In this document: one piece after another, positions 62,952 through 64,000 of the stretch
Position numbering within the stretch: the stretch's first letter is position 1
How the letters are laid out: each line of letters opens with the position of its first letter
NCBI RefSeq assembly: GCF_013868055.1
Contig: NZ_JACEOL010000006.1
Coordinates: forward strand, 45,191 to 109,190
DNA length: 64,000 bases
Source: Thermoactinomyces mirandus
Lineage (GTDB): Bacteria; Bacillota; Bacilli; Thermoactinomycetales; Thermoactinomycetaceae
Direction of reading: 5' to 3'
The notes under the pieces: model-generated
Told to the model about the DNA's origin: nothing
The model's database searches: none
Seen by the model: only the letters and a program-made list of their open reading frames with translations
Program-made: the position numbers and the translations under genes

Positions 62952-63353
62952 TTAAACTCCCCAACTCTCTTTAATTTCTTTTAACAATCGGATTACTTCT
63001 TCTTTTTTCTCTGGATGTTTACGGATAAACTTTTGCCCATATTGATATAGATACGGATAAAATTGCTGAAAATCCAAATAAGCAATTCTATCTTGATCGG
63101 GTTCTGGATAATACATCAATAAGGCAACTTCGTTTTCTTTACATCGATATTTCTCCCATTCATCAAAATCTTGATAAAATAAAATTAAAAAATCCTCTAT
63201 TCCAAAACCTGTTCTGTTATTAAATTCATTTAAAGCATTTATAAATTGATAATCTCCAACAATACTAAAATAGATATCTATAAAATCATTAATTTCTTCC
63301 ATTGACTCCATAATTTTAAAATTATCTTCTTCGATGTTATATATTTCTCTCAC
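62952..63353 (-). CDS. Immunity protein, CdiI-like, of the edge toxin
   Basis: A 133-residue acidic protein (EEINDFIDIYFSIVGDYQFI, LILFYQDFDEWEKYRC, YLDFQQFYPYLYQYGQKFIR, KEEVIRLLKEIKES). It resembles the ribonuclease-toxin immunity proteins annotated as CdiI in Bacilli; this is from memory of the family pattern. It begins 5 bases after the stop of the toxin at 63359, GTG start with overlapping AAAGG, a coupled toxin-immunity pair. An internal ATG at codon 15 is an alternative start. Confidence 0.7.
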   Translation of the reverse strand: MREIYNIEEDNFKIMESMEEINDFIDIYFSIVGDYQFINALNEFNNRTGFGIEDFLILFYQDFDEWEKYRCKENEVALLMYYPEPDQDRIAYLDFQQFYPYLYQYGQKFIRKHPEKKEEVIRLLKEIKESWGV

Positions 63354-63358
63354 CCTTT

Positions 63359-64000
63359 CTAGAATACAGGATAAAAGATTTTTATTTTCCCTTTATCACT
63401 TAACCGTCCTGCAAACTTCATGCCGTTTCTACTATATCCTTCAACAACTCCACGTTTAATTCTATTTGCATCAATTCCTTCTCGCATTGCCTCTTTTCCC
63501 CATTGAATTATCTGCTGATCCAAATAAACTTTAGGATCGTAAACAGTTTTAGGTAATTTTATCACTTTAAATTGACCGGACGAAACCAGATTCCCACTCT
63601 TGTCATAGGTCAGGGCTGGAATCTTATATTTAATGTTATATAATCCCGGGAATTTAGGGTGTTGTTCTTTACTAATGATCAAATCATTAATGTTGATTCC
63701 CGTTTCTTTTAAAGTGTGATAAAATTCATCCATGTTATGTGCCCCAATGACTCCTTTTTTCCCTTTTCCAATTCCTTCTCCCCTAATCAAATGTTCCTCA
63801 AGACCTTCTTCAAATTCCATTGCACGAACAGTTATACTACTTATGGTTTCTCTACTTCCTCCACCTTCAGCAGCAAACTTCTGCAACCACTGGCCAAATG
63901 GTGTATCTCCAACTCGTTTTGGAGCAGTCATTGCCGCAGAATTTCCGCTTCTTACGAAAGACTGTGCAAAACTTGGGATGTTCCGGTTATTGATCCATTT
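63359..64000 (-). CDS. Polymorphic toxin, C-terminal part with CdiA-type ribonuclease tip (cut by window edge)
   Basis: The visible part starts at the right edge inside the shared body (NNRNIPSFAQSFVRSGNSAA), passes the hinge ending GGG, and continues into a tip of about 170 residues. The tip shows GAHNMDEFYHTLKETGINI, LPKTVYDPKVYLDQQIIQWG, and ends FYPVF. The HNMD and KTVYDPK segments recall the CdiA-type ribonuclease tips of Bacilli; family assignment is moderate. The start lies beyond 64000, so it cannot be seen whether the copy is full length or an orphan cassette. Immunity is encoded by 62952-63353. Confidence 0.75.
   Translation of the reverse strand, partial: KWINNRNIPSFAQSFVRSGNSAAMTAPKRVGDTPFGQWLQKFAAEGGGSRETISSITVRAMEFEEGLEEHLIRGEGIGKGKKGVIGAHNMDEFYHTLKETGININDLIISKEQHPKFPGLYNIKYKIPALTYDKSGNLVSSGQFKVIKLPKTVYDPKVYLDQQIIQWGKEAMREGIDANRIKRGVVEGYSRNGMKFAGRLSDKGKIKIFYPVF
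63858..64000. repeat. 143-bp identical repeat, copy 2 (toxin hinge)
   Basis: Identical to 60200-60342 base for base up to the end of the window, so the true repeat is longer. The two toxins share body and hinge but have unrelated tips. Confidence 0.95.

Overview
The window looks like the chromosome of an aerobic, endospore-forming Gram-positive bacterium of the Bacilli. My best guess is Alicyclobacillaceae or a neighbour (Effusibacillus/Tumebacillus-like); this is inference only. The evidence is a division/cell-wall (dcw) cluster with spoVD and spoVE, a meso-DAP-type MurE, bacillithiol synthesis (BshC), sporulation-linked genes (RsfA/GerR family, YhcN/YlaJ lipoprotein), many small proteins of the Bacillus YlaH/YlaI/YlaJ/YqgX/YqgY type, and strong GGAGG ribosome sites. 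I saw no rRNA, tRNA or CRISPR array.

Layout. 1-15.5 kb (minus strand) is the dcw cluster, read mraZ-rsmH-ftsL-pbpB-spoVD-murE-murF-mraY-murD-spoVE-murG-murB-murA. murA runs off the left edge and carries a frameshift. Three control regions lie inside it: a promoter with MraZ-type repeats before mraZ, a terminator plus sigma-E-like promoter before spoVD, and a promoter/hairpin leader with three 11-bp repeats before murE. 15.5-21 kb holds ahcY, bshC, an MFS transporter and panE. 21-26 kb is a five-gene leucine-catabolism operon in the Bacillus yngHEFG order, placed between panE and the ylbP/ylbO pair. 26-40 kb is housekeeping: acyl-CoA enzymes (enoyl-CoA hydratase, FabV), a MidA-type methyltransferase, a ccdA-resA pair, a second membrane thioredoxin, YqgX, yla genes, nfo, a glycerophosphodiesterase and leucyl aminopeptidase. 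It also holds two decayed genes (a rhodanese and a restriction-type protein). 40-57.6 kb carries speA, two SR1P-like small genes, an acetate transporter, a HTH-TPR regulator, a PAP2 phosphatase, rmuC, a DUF819 membrane protein, an ATP-grasp ligase, a pdp-deoC-cdd nucleoside operon and an acyl-CoA synthetase.

57.7-64 kb is the accessory part: a polymorphic-toxin locus on the minus strand. One complete toxin (59863-61203) has a signal peptide, a membrane/glycine-rich body and a variable C-terminal domain, with a candidate immunity gene just downstream. A second toxin at the right edge shares 143 identical bases with it up to a Gly-rich hinge, then switches to a different tip (probably a CdiA-type ribonuclease) with its own immunity gene. 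Between and beyond these lie broken cassettes: a barnase-like ribonuclease tip with several frameshifts and a 16-bp tandem duplication, two damaged small genes, and a toxin body joined directly to the 3' end of an IS110-family transposase.

Several breaks (murA, the barnase remnant) are one-base losses in short homopolymers, so sequencing error has to be excluded before calling them natural.
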